A DNA stretch of 38,247 nt from an uncultured Blautia sp. (GTDB lineage Bacteria; Bacillota; Clostridia; Lachnospirales; Lachnospiraceae), in assembly GCA_934437695.1 (NCBI GenBank), contig CAKSAW010000001.1, positions 1-38,247 of the forward strand, read 5' to 3'. Shown in pieces: positions 7,591-17,464 of the stretch (position 1 is its first letter; each line of letters begins with the position of its first letter). Below the pieces are notes generated by a model. The model saw only the letters and a program-made list of their open reading frames with translations, was not told the origin of the DNA and searched no databases. Position numbers and translations under genes: made by a program.

Positions 7591-8343
7591 GTGAAAAAAG
7601 TTATCAGAAAAAATCAGGTCATTATCACGTCACTGGCAATCCTTATTGCAGTAGCAGGATATCTGAATTTTGCAGATGTGGATCTTGGGTTTAAAGATAA
7701 GGAGACGAGTACGGACAGCAGCAGTATCCTTGAAGATGCAGGATATGATCTTACAGACGAAACAGCACTTCTGGATGAAAATCAGGGAGATGACAGTATT
7801 ACAGACGGTCAGGAGACAGACACTCCCGGAGAAGCAGTGCTTACAGGCTCTACCGGATTTGCTGCACAGGCAAAGATCAGCAGAGAGCAGGTACGCTCTC
7901 AGAATAAAGCAGATCTGCAGAATATTATTAATAATGAGAAAATTGATGATGAAGAGAAACAGGAAGCGATACATACCATGGTTTCTATGACAGACCTTTC
8001 AGAAAAAGAAGCAGCAGCAGAACTTTTGCTTGAGGCGAAAGGCTTTAAAGATGTGGTGGTAAATCTCACAGGAGAGACAGCAGATGTGGTAATCCCTGAG
8101 GCAGAACTTTCGGATGCGCAGAGAGCACAGATTGAAGATATTGTAAAAAGAAAAACAGGAATTGCGGCAGAGAATATCGTGATCACTCCGCTGAAGCAGA
8201 GTGAAGATGCAGACAGTACAGAAACGGACAGTGCAGAAACAGATGAAACAGCAGCAGATGCCTCTTATGAAGACAGTGAGACATCTGCCCAGCCATATGA
8301 AGATGTTACGGTTGATGTTACTGATATTTATGATTATCAGTAA
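7591..8343 (+). CDS. spoIIIAH: Stage III sporulation protein AH
   Basis: Bitopic membrane protein whose extracytoplasmic YscJ/FliF-like domain binds SpoIIQ across the intermembrane space in B. subtilis. It begins at GTG 7591, ten bases after the spoIIIAG stop, with GGAGAG just upstream. Residues 1-8 are basic, about 9-24 form the membrane segment, and a Ser/Thr/Asp/Glu-rich linker follows. The conserved domain runs from about KISREQVRSQNK to VITPLKQ, including EAAAELLLEAKGFKDVVV and a KRKTGI block. The acidic tail (about residues 208-250) is species-specific. It closes the operon. Confidence 0.93.
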   Translation: MKKVIRKNQVIITSLAILIAVAGYLNFADVDLGFKDKETSTDSSSILEDAGYDLTDETALLDENQGDDSITDGQETDTPGEAVLTGSTGFAAQAKISREQVRSQNKADLQNIINNEKIDDEEKQEAIHTMVSMTDLSEKEAAAELLLEAKGFKDVVVNLTGETADVVIPEAELSDAQRAQIEDIVKRKTGIAAENIVITPLKQSEDADSTETDSAETDETAADASYEDSETSAQPYEDVTVDVTDIYDYQ

Positions 8344-8403
8344 TTTTTGATACTGGCATCTGACTTATGAATAAACAGGAATGTGAATATACAAACATAT
8401 ATC

Positions 8404-8433
8404 TTGACAGGAAAGCAGTGCATATACTAGAAT
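8404..8433 (+). promoter_or_regulatory. SigA-type promoter of prfC
   Basis: TTGACA at 8404-8409, an 18-base spacer and TAGAAT at 8428-8433. It lies in the 184-base gap between spoIIIAH and prfC and would give a leader of roughly 85-90 bases. The leader holds a small GC-rich hairpin, TCCGGC-ATT-GCCGGA (8468-8482), with no T run after it. Confidence 0.7.
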
Positions 8434-8527
8434 AGGAATGTTGCAAAAAACAGGAAATGTAACTGATTCCGGCATTGCCGGAGTTTCATAAAATAATAAT
8501 TAAGAAAGCGCACACAGGAGGCTAAAC

Positions 8528-10117
8528 GTGTCTAAGTATACGAATGAAATAGAAAAAAGAAGAACATTTGCCATTATTTCCCATCCGGATGCAGGTAAGA
8601 CTACACTGACTGAGAAATTCCTGCTGTATGGCGGAGCTATTAATCTTGCCGGAAGTGTTAAAGGTAAGGCAACAGCCCGCCATGCAGTATCAGACTGGAT
8701 GGAGATTGAGAAAGAGAGAGGTATTTCCGTTACTTCCTCTGTTCTGCAGTTCCATTATGACGGTTATTGCATCAATATTCTAGATACACCCGGACATCAG
8801 GACTTCTCGGAGGATACTTACCGTACACTGATGGCAGCGGATTCGGCAGTTATGGTAATTGATGCTTCCAAGGGTGTTGAGGCACAGACAAGAAAACTTT
8901 TTAAAGTCTGTGTTATGCGCCATATTCCGATCTTTACATTTATAAATAAAATGGACCGCGATGCAAACGACACATTCGACCTTCTTGATGAAATTGAGAA
9001 AGAGCTTGGGATCGCAACCTGCCCGATCAACTGGCCGATTGGCTCCGGTAAGAAATTCCGAGGTGTTTATGACCGTAATACAGAGAAAATCATGACTTTC
9101 TCTGATACACAGAAAGGTACTAAAGAAGGTGTAATCGAAGAAATCCCGTTAAATGATAGCCGCTCAGATGAGATTATGGATCCGGAGCAGAAAGCCCAGC
9201 TTCTGGATGAAATCGAACTTCTGGATGGTGCAAGTGCGGATTTTGATCAGGAACTGGTAAGCAAGGGTGAACTGACACCTGTATTTTTTGGATCTGCCCT
9301 GACAAACTTTGGTGTGGAGACATTTCTGGAGCATTTCCTGAGTATGACTTCATCACCGCTTCCGAGAATGTCTGATATTGGCGAGATCGATCCTATGGAT
9401 GATAATTTCTCTGCATTTGTGTTTAAGATCCAGGCAAATATGAACAAAGCTCACAGAGACAGAATTGCGTTTATGAGAATCTGTTCAGGTAAATTTGATG
9501 CTTCCCAGGAAGTATATCATGTGCAGGGGGATAAGAAAATGCGTTTGCTTCAGCCACAGCAGATGATGGCAGAGTCCCGTCATGTGGTAGATGAAGCATA
9601 TGCGGGAGATATCATTGGTGTTTTTGACCCGGGCATCTTTTCTATTGGAGATACAATCTGTGCAACTGGCAAAAAATTTGAATTTGAAGGTATTCCTACA
9701 TTTGCACCGGAACATTTTGCAAGAGTGCGTCAGATCGATACTATGAAGAGAAAACAGTTTGTCAAGGGTATCAATCAGATCGCTCAGGAAGGTGCGATCC
9801 AGATTTTCCAGGAATTTAATACAGGTATGGAAGAGATTATCGTAGGTGTTGTAGGTGTTCTTCAGTTTGATGTCCTGAAATATCGTCTGGAAAATGAATA
9901 CAATGTAGACATTCGTCTGGAGACACTTCCGTATGAACATATTCGCTGGATCGCAAATAAAGATGAGGTAAAAGTGGACAAGATCGTTGGTACTTCTGAT
10001 ATGAAGAAAGTTACTGATCTTAAGGGAAATCCGCTGCTTCTTTTTGTAAATCCATGGAGTGTGGGTATGACAGAAGACAGAAATCCTGGCTTAATATTAA
10101 CGGAATTCAGCAAATAA
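8528..10117 (+). CDS. prfC: Peptide chain release factor 3 (translational GTPase)
   Basis: RF3-type GTPase that removes RF1/RF2 from the ribosome after peptide release. The 529 residues match the usual RF3 length. G-domain motifs are G1 HPDAGKTT (19-26), G3 DTPGHQDFSEDTYR (86-99) and G4 NKMDRD (140-145); the block SWGRARHAVSDWMEIEKERGIS equivalent is present as ARHAVSDWMEIEKERGIS. The GTG start at 8528 is fixed by AGGAGG about 7 bases upstream. It has its own promoter and is followed within 5 bases by the asp23 promoter. Confidence 0.96.
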   Translation: MSKYTNEIEKRRTFAIISHPDAGKTTLTEKFLLYGGAINLAGSVKGKATARHAVSDWMEIEKERGISVTSSVLQFHYDGYCINILDTPGHQDFSEDTYRTLMAADSAVMVIDASKGVEAQTRKLFKVCVMRHIPIFTFINKMDRDANDTFDLLDEIEKELGIATCPINWPIGSGKKFRGVYDRNTEKIMTFSDTQKGTKEGVIEEIPLNDSRSDEIMDPEQKAQLLDEIELLDGASADFDQELVSKGELTPVFFGSALTNFGVETFLEHFLSMTSSPLPRMSDIGEIDPMDDNFSAFVFKIQANMNKAHRDRIAFMRICSGKFDASQEVYHVQGDKKMRLLQPQQMMAESRHVVDEAYAGDIIGVFDPGIFSIGDTICATGKKFEFEGIPTFAPEHFARVRQIDTMKRKQFVKGINQIAQEGAIQIFQEFNTGMEEIIVGVVGVLQFDVLKYRLENEYNVDIRLETLPYEHIRWIANKDEVKVDKIVGTSDMKKVTDLKGNPLLLFVNPWSVGMTEDRNPGLILTEFSK

Positions 10118-10120
10118 CCC

Positions 10121-10149
10121 TTTTCATTTATCTGCCGATTTGGTATAAT
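10121..10149 (+). promoter_or_regulatory. SigA-type promoter with extended -10, asp23-nusB operon
   Basis: TTTTCA at 10121-10126, a 17-base spacer and TATAAT at 10144-10149, preceded by TG at 10141-10142 (extended -10). It starts just after the prfC stop and would drive asp23 and perhaps the genes after it. Confidence 0.72.
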
Positions 10150-10185
10150 AAACAAATATTAAAGAATTCCTCAGGAGGTTTTCAG

Positions 10186-10572
10186 ATGGCAGAGAAGAGA
10201 ACAACATATAAAATACAGGATTTAGGCGGCATTGGTGAAGTTCAGATCGCAGATGAAGTGGTTGCTATCATTGCCGGACTTGCTGCTACAGAAGTAGATG
10301 GAGTTGCTTCCATGGCAGGCAATATTACAAATGAACTGGTAAGTAAACTTGGAATGAAGAATCTTTCCAGGGGTGTTAAGGTTACTGTGCTTGAAGGTGT
10401 TGTAACAGTAGACCTGAACCTGAATATCGAATATGGTAAGAACATTCTTGAAACAAGCAAGAAAGTTCAGGAGAAAGTAAAATCATCCATAGAGAATATG
10501 ACAGGCCTTGAGGTTGCAGATGTTAACATTCATATTGCCAGTGTAGATATGGAGAACGAAAAAGGAAAGTAA
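10186..10572 (+). CDS. Asp23/Gls24 family envelope stress protein
   Basis: Member of the Asp23/Gls24 (DUF322) family, small proteins found at the membrane and linked to envelope stress in Staphylococcus; in many clostridia one copy sits just upstream of nusB, as here. The start is ATG 10186 because AGGAGG (10173-10178) precedes it; the frame is open further upstream across the promoter but is not coding. The 128 residues include the family signature blocks [42 protein letters not shown] and [10 protein letters not shown]. Exact biochemical role is unknown. Confidence 0.9.
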   Translation: MAEKRTTYKIQDLGGIGEVQIADEVVAIIAGLAATEVDGVASMAGNITNELVSKLGMKNLSRGVKVTVLEGVVTVDLNLNIEYGKNILETSKKVQEKVKSSIENMTGLEVADVNIHIASVDMENEKGK

Positions 10573-10586
10573 CCCTTTCCTTTTTT
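10559..10586 (+). terminator. Weak AT-rich terminator or processing hairpin between asp23 and nusB
   Basis: AAAAAGGAAAG (10559-10569) and CTTTCCTTTTT (10575-10585) form an 11-base inverted repeat with a 5-base loop, ending in a T run, right at the asp23 stop. It is AT-rich, so it probably allows read-through to nusB and would adjust the ratio of the two products. Confidence 0.5.
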
Positions 10587-10636
10587 GTGTACTTAAGAGA
10601 TATATAGAAAGGAAAGCTGTTTTTACAGCGGGAATT

Positions 10637-11059
10637 ATGCGAAGAAGAGAGCAGAGAGAACATATTTTTAAATTACTGTTCATGACAGAATTTAATTCAG
10701 AGGAAGAGATGAGTGAACAGCTTTCACTTTATTTTGATACCCTGGAAGAACTGTCTGAGAAAGATCAGGAGTATATGAGCCAGAAATATCGCCATGTACT
10801 TGAGAAATTAGACGAGATAGATGTACTGTTAAATGATACCAGCAAGGGATGGAAAACAAAGAGAATGAGCCGTGTGGATCTGACAGCCCTGCGTCTGGCA
10901 GTATATGAACTGAAGTATGATAAAGATGTACCTACAGGTGTGGCTATTAATGAGGCAGTAGAGCTTGCCAAACGTTTTGGCGGTGATACATCAGGATCTT
11001 TTGTAAATGGTATCCTTGGTAAGATAGCCAACAGTGAAAGTGAAGAGAAAGCAGAATGA
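10637..11059 (+). CDS. nusB: Transcription antitermination/rRNA processing factor NusB
   Basis: All-helical RNA-binding protein that with NusE (S10) nucleates antitermination on rRNA leaders. The 140 residues have the NusB hallmarks: [15 protein letters not shown] at the start, [17 protein letters not shown] in the middle, and [29 protein letters not shown] at the C-terminal side. The ATG at 10637 is 5 bases after a moderate GCGGGA site. The stop overlaps the xseA start (ATGA). Confidence 0.95.
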   Translation: MRRREQREHIFKLLFMTEFNSEEEMSEQLSLYFDTLEELSEKDQEYMSQKYRHVLEKLDEIDVLLNDTSKGWKTKRMSRVDLTALRLAVYELKYDKDVPTGVAINEAVELAKRFGGDTSGSFVNGILGKIANSESEEKAE

Positions 11060-12285
11060 AAAATGCATATTCTGTAGGACAGGTAAACCGTTATATCAAA
11101 AATATGTTTACCCAGGATTATTTACTGCAGAAGATTTATGTGAAGGGAGAGGTGTCCAATTGTAAATATCATACAAGTGGACACATCTATTTTTCCCTGA
11201 AAGATGAGACAGGAACATTGAATTGTGTAATGTTCGCCGGACACAGACGGGGGCTTGCATTTGCCATGAAAAATGGTGATAAGGTGATCGCAGGAGGAAG
11301 CGTGGATGTATATGAACGCGACGGTCGCTATCAGATGTATGCAAAAGAGATTACCCTGGAAGGTGCCGGAGCTTTATATGAGAGATATCTTGCATTGAAG
11401 CAGGAACTCGAAGATATGGGAATGTTTGCACAGGAGTACAAGCAGCCCATTCCCAGATTTATCAAACGTCTAGGTGTGGTAACTGCACCGACAGGTGCGG
11501 CTGTTCAGGATATCCGCAATATTTCCTATCGAAGAAATCCCTATCTCCAGATTATTTTATATCCGGCTCTTGTGCAAGGGGCAGGTGCGGCAGAGAGTAT
11601 TGTAAAAGGTATTAAGATGCTTGATGCTGCAGATGTGGATGTGATCATTGTCGGACGTGGCGGAGGCTCTATTGAGGATCTTTGGGCATTTAATGAAGAA
11701 ATTGTGGCCAGAGCTATTTTTGAATGCAGTACACCTGTTATTTCCGCAGTAGGTCATGAAACAGATTTTACGATTGCAGATTTTGTCGCGGATCTTCGTG
11801 CTCCGACTCCGTCTGCAGCAGCAGAGCTTGCGGTTGATGACTACAGAAGTGTAGTTGAGGCAGCTGATATTTACAGACAACGGATTTATCGTGCAATGAG
11901 TGGCAGGGTAGATCTGTACCGCAGTAAACTGGAGCATTTTCAGACAAAATATGTTTATCTGAGTCCTGAGAGCAGACTAAGGGAGCAGAGACAGCACCTG
12001 ACAGATCTGGAAAATATTATCCGGAATGAAATGAATCAGAAAATTAAGGATGAAAGGCACAGACTGTCTGTTTATCTGGAACGTTTTGAAGGGCTTTCGC
12101 CGCTGAAAAAGTTAAATCAGGGATATTCTTATGTGTCAGATCAGAATAAAAGGACTCTGACAAGTGTAGAACAGGTGCAGAATGGGGATACCATTTATAT
12201 ATCTGTGACAGATGGTATGATAGAAGCAGAGGTAAAAGGTACAGTAAAGGAGGAGAGAATCCATGACAAAGAAAGAGAACAGTGA
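11056..12285 (+). CDS. xseA: Exodeoxyribonuclease VII large subunit
   Basis: Catalytic subunit of exonuclease VII, which degrades single-stranded DNA from both ends. The 409-residue protein has an N-terminal OB fold (about 20-105, with [18 protein letters not shown]). The nuclease core follows, with [29 protein letters not shown] (about 201-215) and [20 protein letters not shown] (about 232-251), and the long helical arm and C-terminal GYSYV block come last. It starts in an ATGA overlap with nusB and overlaps xseB by 23 bases, consistent with coupled synthesis of the two subunits. Confidence 0.96.
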   Translation: MKNAYSVGQVNRYIKNMFTQDYLLQKIYVKGEVSNCKYHTSGHIYFSLKDETGTLNCVMFAGHRRGLAFAMKNGDKVIAGGSVDVYERDGRYQMYAKEITLEGAGALYERYLALKQELEDMGMFAQEYKQPIPRFIKRLGVVTAPTGAAVQDIRNISYRRNPYLQIILYPALVQGAGAAESIVKGIKMLDAADVDVIIVGRGGGSIEDLWAFNEEIVARAIFECSTPVISAVGHETDFTIADFVADLRAPTPSAAAELAVDDYRSVVEAADIYRQRIYRAMSGRVDLYRSKLEHFQTKYVYLSPESRLREQRQHLTDLENIIRNEMNQKIKDERHRLSVYLERFEGLSPLKKLNQGYSYVSDQNKRTLTSVEQVQNGDTIYISVTDGMIEAEVKGTVKEERIHDKEREQ

Positions 12286-12502
12286 GCAGATACAGGAAGA
12301 TAAATCTCTGGAAGAGATATTTGCAGAACTGGATCTGCTGGCTGAGAAACTGGAGGACAGAGATACATCTCTGGAGGATTCTTTCAGACTGTACAGACAG
12401 GGTATGGAACTATTGAAACTCTGCAGCGGGAAACTGGATACAGTGGAAAAGAAAATGCTGCAGCTTAATGAGGATGGTACGTTTGGTGAATTTTCAAGAT
12501 GA
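12263..12502 (+). CDS. xseB: Exodeoxyribonuclease VII small subunit
   Basis: Small helical subunit, several copies of which bind the arm of XseA. It has 79 residues, the usual size. The conserved core SLEEIFAELDLLAEKLEDRDTSLEDSFRLYRQGMELLK is a helical hairpin (about residues 15-52). AAGGAGGAGAG lies just before the ATG. It overlaps xseA upstream and ispA downstream. Confidence 0.95.
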   Translation: MTKKENSEQIQEDKSLEEIFAELDLLAEKLEDRDTSLEDSFRLYRQGMELLKLCSGKLDTVEKKMLQLNEDGTFGEFSR

Positions 12503-13373
12503 ATTAATAAGGAAAACTGAAGAAACAGAGAAAGTAATCAGAGACTATCTGCCGGCAGAAGAAGGATTTGCAAGAACAATGGCTCAGGCTATGAATTACA
12601 GTATGCTGGCAGGCGGCAAGCGTCTGCGCCCTATGCTGATACAGGAGACCTACCGATTATTTGGCGGTGTTGAGAAAGTGGCAGAGCCGTTTATGGCAGG
12701 AATGGAGATGATCCATACACATTCGCTGATCCATGATGATCTTCCGGCGCTGGATAATGATGATTATAGACGGGGAAGACTGACTACACATAAGGTTTAC
12801 GGAGAAGCTATGGGAGTCTTAAGTGGTGTTGCACTGCTTAACTATGCCTATGAGACTATGATCCGGGCATTTGCATTTACAGATGAACAGGAAAGAGTGA
12901 TCCGTGCTTTGAAAGTCATATCAGAGAAAACAGGTATCCATGGGATGCTTGGAGGACAGAGTGTTGATGTGGAGAATGATGGCAAACCTCTTGAAAAAGA
13001 ATTGCTGGATTATATTTACAAAAATAAAACATCTGCCCTCATCGAGGCATCTATGATGGCAGGTGCGATCCTTGCAGGAGCAGATGAACAGGAAGTATCT
13101 GTAGTAGAGAAGGCTGCCGGAAATATTGGACTGGCTTTTCAGATACAGGATGACATTCTTGATGTTACCAGTACAGATGAAGAACTTGGAAAGCCTGTGC
13201 ACAGTGATGAGAAGAACAATAAAGTTACTTATGTGACTCTTTTTGGAATAGAGAAGGCTTCTGAACAGGTGGAACAGCTTTCTGAGAAAGCGATCAGCCA
13301 GTTGAAGAGCCTGAACAAAAATAATGAATTTCTGTACTTGTTAATTGAAAAATTAATAAATCGCAGAAAATAA
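12486..13373 (+). CDS. ispA: Polyprenyl (farnesyl/geranylgeranyl-type) diphosphate synthase
   Basis: Trans-prenyltransferase that condenses isopentenyl diphosphate with an allylic diphosphate, probably making farnesyl diphosphate for undecaprenyl phosphate and quinone-type lipids. From GTG 12486 it has 295 residues. The first Asp-rich motif is DDLPALDND (84-92, DDxxxxD form), the second is QDDILD (221-226), and the GGKRLRP block is at 43-49. Start choice: the N-terminus MNFQDEL fits the family, with GAGG at 12470-12473 upstream; ATG at 12468 or 12474 would also be in frame. It sits next to dxs, the first enzyme of the MEP route. Product chain length cannot be read with certainty. Confidence 0.93.
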   Translation: MNFQDELIRKTEETEKVIRDYLPAEEGFARTMAQAMNYSMLAGGKRLRPMLIQETYRLFGGVEKVAEPFMAGMEMIHTHSLIHDDLPALDNDDYRRGRLTTHKVYGEAMGVLSGVALLNYAYETMIRAFAFTDEQERVIRALKVISEKTGIHGMLGGQSVDVENDGKPLEKELLDYIYKNKTSALIEASMMAGAILAGADEQEVSVVEKAAGNIGLAFQIQDDILDVTSTDEELGKPVHSDEKNNKVTYVTLFGIEKASEQVEQLSEKAISQLKSLNKNNEFLYLLIEKLINRRK

Positions 13374-13386
13374 AGGAAGGATACAA

Positions 13387-15258
13387 ATGATTCTGGAAAA
13401 GATTAAGAAACCCAATGATATCCACAAAATACCGTTGGCAGATTTCGAGCCTCTGGCAGAGGAAATCAGAGACTTTTTGATCCAGTCGGTAAGCCGGACA
13501 GGGGGACATCTTGCTTCAAATCTGGGAGTGGTGGAACTGACTCTGGCTTTGCATAATGTGTTGGATTTTCCGGAAGACAAACTGATCTGGGATGTAGGAC
13601 ATCAGGCATATACGCACAAGATCCTTACCGGACGAAAAGATGGATTCAGAGAACTTCGTCGGGAAAACGGATTAAGTGGTTTCCCGAAGAGGTGTGAGAG
13701 TGAGTGTGATTCATATGATGCAGGTCACAGTTCAAATTCAATTTCAGCAGGTCTGGGATATGTGCGTGCCAGAGATATTCTGGGACAGAAACATCATGTG
13801 GTTTCTGTGATCGGAGATGGTGCCCTTACCGGAGGAATGGCGTATGAAGCGTTAAATAATGCTGCGGAATTAAAAACAAATTTTATTATTATCATCAATG
13901 ACAATAATATGTCGATTTCCAGAAACGTAGGAGGAATGTCCACTTATCTGAGTGCCCTGAGAACTGCAGAAGCATATACGGGGATGAAGATGGGCGTGAC
14001 AAAGACACTTAAGAAGGTTCCGAAGGTCGGCACTGCTCTGGTAGACACAATGCGAAAGACAAAGAGCAGCATTAAGCAGCTTTTTATTCCGGGAATGTTA
14101 TTTGAAAATATGGGACTGACATATCTTGGACCTGTTGACGGTCATGATATGCGCCAGATGATGAAACTTTTTAACGAAGCAAAACGGGTAGAAGGACCGG
14201 TAGTTGTTCATGTTCTGACAAAGAAGGGAAAGGGATACGGACCTGCCAGTGCCCATCCGGACAGATTTCATGGAACAGGACCTTTTGATATTCAGACAGG
14301 ACGTTCACTTCAGAAAAAAACGGTACCGGGCTATACAGATGTTTTTTCAAAAGCACTGGTTTCTCTTGGAGAGAAGAATAAGAAACTGACAGCTATCACA
14401 GCAGCTATGCCGGATGGAACCGGACTTGTGGAATTTTCAAAGAGGTTTCCAAATCGTTTTTTTGATGTGGGAATTGCAGAAGAGCATGCAGTAAGCTTTG
14501 CAGCAGGTCTGGCTCTTGGCGGACTGATTCCTGTTGTTGCAATTTATTCATCGTTTCTGCAGCGAGCTGTGGATCAGATTCTGCATGATGTATGTATGCA
14601 GAAAATACATGTGATTTTTGCCATTGACAGAGCAGGACTGGTAGGCGCAGACGGAGAGACACATCAGGGATGTTTTGATCTGTCTTATCTGTCTATGATG
14701 CCGAATATGACAGTTCTTGCACCGAAGAATGACAGAGAACTGACAGAAATGCTTTCATTTGCAGTAGATTTTGACGGACCGGTTGCAATCAGATATCCGA
14801 GGGGCAGTGCATATCAGGGGTTGCAGGAATATCAGACACCTGTGGAATATGGTAAGAGCGAGATACTCCACAGAGGAGAAAGAATTGCTGTACTGGGTGT
14901 GGGAAGTATGATCCCCGCCTGTGAGGAAATCTGCAGAGGACTGAGAGAAGATGGATATAATCCGACCTTTGTAAATGCCAGGTTTGTGAAGCCTCTGGAT
15001 GTTGAACTTCTTGATGAGCTGGCAAAGGATCATAGTTTGTTTGTAACAGTAGAAGAGAATGTGAAAAGCGGAGGATACGGTGAGCACGTATCCGCTTATA
15101 TGGAAGCCTGCCATCCGGAGACCAGAGTGTTGTCAGCAGCTGTCTGGGATCGTTTTGTGCCTCAGGGAAATGTAGACAGTCTGCGTAACAGGATTGGTCT
15201 TGGAGCGGAAGATATCAGACAGGCAATAGAGGATAGTGAGGAATTAAGAGGACAATGA
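13387..15258 (+). CDS. dxs: 1-deoxy-D-xylulose-5-phosphate synthase
   Basis: Thiamine diphosphate enzyme that joins pyruvate and glyceraldehyde 3-phosphate, the entry step of the MEP isoprenoid pathway. The length of 623 residues is normal. It shows GGHLASNLG (39-47), the thiamine diphosphate motif GDGALTGG (143-150) through NDNNMSIS (171-178), FDVGIAEEHAVSFAAGLALGG with the catalytic Glu, and the C-terminal transketolase-like domain with GVGSMIPAC. AAGGAAGG lies just before the ATG. It is placed after ispA and overlaps tlyA as ATGA. Confidence 0.97.
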   Translation: MILEKIKKPNDIHKIPLADFEPLAEEIRDFLIQSVSRTGGHLASNLGVVELTLALHNVLDFPEDKLIWDVGHQAYTHKILTGRKDGFRELRRENGLSGFPKRCESECDSYDAGHSSNSISAGLGYVRARDILGQKHHVVSVIGDGALTGGMAYEALNNAAELKTNFIIIINDNNMSISRNVGGMSTYLSALRTAEAYTGMKMGVTKTLKKVPKVGTALVDTMRKTKSSIKQLFIPGMLFENMGLTYLGPVDGHDMRQMMKLFNEAKRVEGPVVVHVLTKKGKGYGPASAHPDRFHGTGPFDIQTGRSLQKKTVPGYTDVFSKALVSLGEKNKKLTAITAAMPDGTGLVEFSKRFPNRFFDVGIAEEHAVSFAAGLALGGLIPVVAIYSSFLQRAVDQILHDVCMQKIHVIFAIDRAGLVGADGETHQGCFDLSYLSMMPNMTVLAPKNDRELTEMLSFAVDFDGPVAIRYPRGSAYQGLQEYQTPVEYGKSEILHRGERIAVLGVGSMIPACEEICRGLREDGYNPTFVNARFVKPLDVELLDELAKDHSLFVTVEENVKSGGYGEHVSAYMEACHPETRVLSAAVWDRFVPQGNVDSLRNRIGLGAEDIRQAIEDSEELRGQ

Positions 15259-16064
15259 AGAAACGTTTGGATATGCTTATGATGGAACGCGCCCTTGCAC
15301 CTTCCCGTGAGAAAGCAAAGGCATATATCATGGCAGGAGATGTATATGTAGATGGCCAGAAGGAAGACAAGGCGGGAACCATGTTTCCTGAGACTGTAAA
15401 GATTGAAGTAAGAGGTAATACTCTGCCATATGTAAGCCGCGGTGGACTGAAGCTTGAGAAAGCTATGAAAAATTTTGATGTCACATTAGATGGTAAAGTT
15501 TGCATGGATGTGGGGGCATCTACGGGTGGTTTTACAGACTGTATGCTTCAGAATGGAGCAGTAAAAGTTTATTCTATAGATGTGGGATACGGTCAGCTTG
15601 ACTGGAAACTCAGAAATGACCCGCGTGTAGTATGTATGGAAAAAACAAATATCCGCTATGTGGTACCAGAGAATCTGGAAGAACCGGCAGATTTTTCATC
15701 TATTGATGTATCATTTATTTCTCTTACAAAGGTACTTCTTCCTGTAAGAAATCTCCTTACAGATGCAGGCGAGATTGTATGTCTGATCAAACCGCAGTTT
15801 GAGGCAGGAAGAGAGAAAGTCGGCAAGAAAGGTGTAGTAAGAGATCCTGCTGTTCATCAGGAGGTTATTGAGAAAGTGCGTGATTATGCCATAAGTATTT
15901 ATATGGAGCCATGCCATCTTTCTTTCTCGCCGATCAAAGGACCGGAGGGAAATATTGAATATCTTCTTCATCTCAAGAAACAGCCGGAAGGTACGGAGAT
16001 TACCGACAGCCTGCAGGTTTCTGTAGAAGATATAGTGGCAGAGGCCCATGGACAGTTAGATTAA
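15255..16064 (+). CDS. tlyA: TlyA family 16S/23S rRNA 2'-O-methyltransferase (hemolysin A family)
   Basis: Predicted rRNA ribose methyltransferase of the TlyA family; in Mycobacterium the homologue methylates both ribosomal subunits and affects capreomycin sensitivity. The 269 residues hold an N-terminal S4 RNA-binding domain (about 1-60, with ALAPSREKAKAYIMAGDVYVDG) and a FtsJ-like Rossmann domain with the SAM loop DVGASTGGFTD (85-95), the IDVSFISL block and a LIKPQFEAG block. The ATGA overlap with dxs indicates coupling. The older name hemolysin is misleading here. Confidence 0.93.
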   Translation: MKKRLDMLMMERALAPSREKAKAYIMAGDVYVDGQKEDKAGTMFPETVKIEVRGNTLPYVSRGGLKLEKAMKNFDVTLDGKVCMDVGASTGGFTDCMLQNGAVKVYSIDVGYGQLDWKLRNDPRVVCMEKTNIRYVVPENLEEPADFSSIDVSFISLTKVLLPVRNLLTDAGEIVCLIKPQFEAGREKVGKKGVVRDPAVHQEVIEKVRDYAISIYMEPCHLSFSPIKGPEGNIEYLLHLKKQPEGTEITDSLQVSVEDIVAEAHGQLD

Positions 16065-16086
16065 GGAACCGGGTCAGGAAGAAACT

Positions 16087-16947
16087 ATGGACAGGTTTTA
16101 TATTATTACAAACAATGATAAGGATCCAAAACTTGAGATTACAGGAAAAATCGTAGATTATCTGAGAAAACATCACAGAAACTGTGAGGTTCAGCAGGCT
16201 GAGAGAAAACATGAAGGTGCCTATCATTATACAGATCCGGCTGATGTGCCGGATAATACCCAGTGTATTATTGTTCTGGGAGGTGATGGTACACTCCTTC
16301 AGGCAGCCAGAGATGTTGTGCATAAGGGGATTCCTCTCCTTGGCATTAATCTTGGAAATCTGGGGTATCTTGCAGAGGTAGATCAGACATCTCTGTACAG
16401 TGCATTGGATCAGCTGATGGCAGATGACTATGAGGTAGAAGAGCGCATGATGCTGGAAGGCAGAGTGTACAGAGGCAAAGAATTGATCGGTCGGGATATT
16501 GCATTAAATGATATTGTGATCGGCAGAGACGGACATCTCAGGGTAGTCCGGTTTAAGAATTATGTAAATGATGTATATCTTAATTCTTATAATGCAGATG
16601 GAATCATTATTTCAACACCTACCGGTTCTACAGGGTACAGTCTGTCAGCAGGTGGACCTATTGTATCTCCTAATGCGGCTATGACGCTTATGACGCCAAT
16701 AGCACCTCATACACTGAACACCAGAAGTATTATTTTTCCTGCGCAGGATGTGATTACTGTGGAGATAGGAAAAGGAAGACATTGTGACTGTGAAAAGGGA
16801 ATTGCATCTTTTGACGGAGATACATTTATTCCCATGATTACCGGTGACTGCATACAGATCCGGCAGGCGGATGTACAGACAAAGATCCTGAAGCTGAATC
16901 ATTTGAGCTTTGTGGAGGTATTGCGTCGGAAAATGAGAGACAGCTGA
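16087..16947 (+). CDS. nadK: NAD kinase
   Basis: Makes NADP from NAD and ATP (or polyphosphate). The 286 residues show the nucleotide motif GGDGT (65-69), GINLGNLGYLAEVD (87-100), the substrate loop ALNDIVIGR (139-147) and TPTGSTGYSLSAGGPIV. The family more often has NE where this protein has ND (141-142), a conservative change that is common in clostridia. AGGAAG lies before the ATG. It sits between tlyA and argR, a standard Firmicute order. Confidence 0.96.
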   Translation: MDRFYIITNNDKDPKLEITGKIVDYLRKHHRNCEVQQAERKHEGAYHYTDPADVPDNTQCIIVLGGDGTLLQAARDVVHKGIPLLGINLGNLGYLAEVDQTSLYSALDQLMADDYEVEERMMLEGRVYRGKELIGRDIALNDIVIGRDGHLRVVRFKNYVNDVYLNSYNADGIIISTPTGSTGYSLSAGGPIVSPNAAMTLMTPIAPHTLNTRSIIFPAQDVITVEIGKGRHCDCEKGIASFDGDTFIPMITGDCIQIRQADVQTKILKLNHLSFVEVLRRKMRDS

Positions 16948-16965
16948 TCAGCAGGAGGGAATAAG

Positions 16966-17424
16966 GTGAAAGTTGCGAGACATGAGAAAATTATTGAACT
17001 GATCCATCAGTATGATATTGATACACAGGAAGAGCTGGCATCCAGACTTAACGAGGCAGGATTTAAAGTGACTCAGGCAACTGTTTCCAGAGATATCCGA
17101 GCTCTTAAACTGACAAAGGTGGCAGGAAAGGATGGAAAGTCCCGGTACGCCATTATTAATAATGAGTCAGGAAGTCTTGGGGCAAAATATGCAAGAGTAC
17201 TGGAAGATACCCTGCTTTCTATTGATGTGGGACAGAATATCATTGTGATCAAGACTGTTTCAGGAATGGCAATGGGGGTGGCAGCGGCGCTGGATGCCCT
17301 GAAATGGCCGGAAATACTGGGATGTATTGCAGGTGATGACACTATCATGTGTGCTGCAAAGACTGCAGATATGGCGTTGGGAGCAGCAGAGAAATTGAGA
17401 AGTTTTGTGAGATTAAACGGGTAA
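16966..17424 (+). CDS. argR: Arginine repressor ArgR/AhrC
   Basis: Arginine-responsive transcription regulator. The 152 residues comprise an N-terminal winged helix (about 1-70, EELASRLNEAGFKVTQATVSRDIRALKLTKV with the recognition helix) and a C-terminal oligomerisation and arginine-binding domain with VSGMAMGVAAALD and the signature GCIAGDDTIMCAA. The GTG start at 16966 has AGGAGGGA upstream. No ARG box could be confirmed in this window, and the arginine genes are elsewhere. Confidence 0.95.
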   Translation: MKVARHEKIIELIHQYDIDTQEELASRLNEAGFKVTQATVSRDIRALKLTKVAGKDGKSRYAIINNESGSLGAKYARVLEDTLLSIDVGQNIIVIKTVSGMAMGVAAALDALKWPEILGCIAGDDTIMCAAKTADMALGAAEKLRSFVRLNG

Positions 17425-17464
17425 AGGTATAAATAATGACTTGTTTTGGAGGCAATAAGGATAA

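Noticed and set aside
8468..8482. TCCGGC-ATT-GCCGGA palindrome in the prfC leader as a terminator or riboswitch
   Set aside because: The stem is only 6 bases, has no T run and no wider conserved fold; kept only as a note on the leader.
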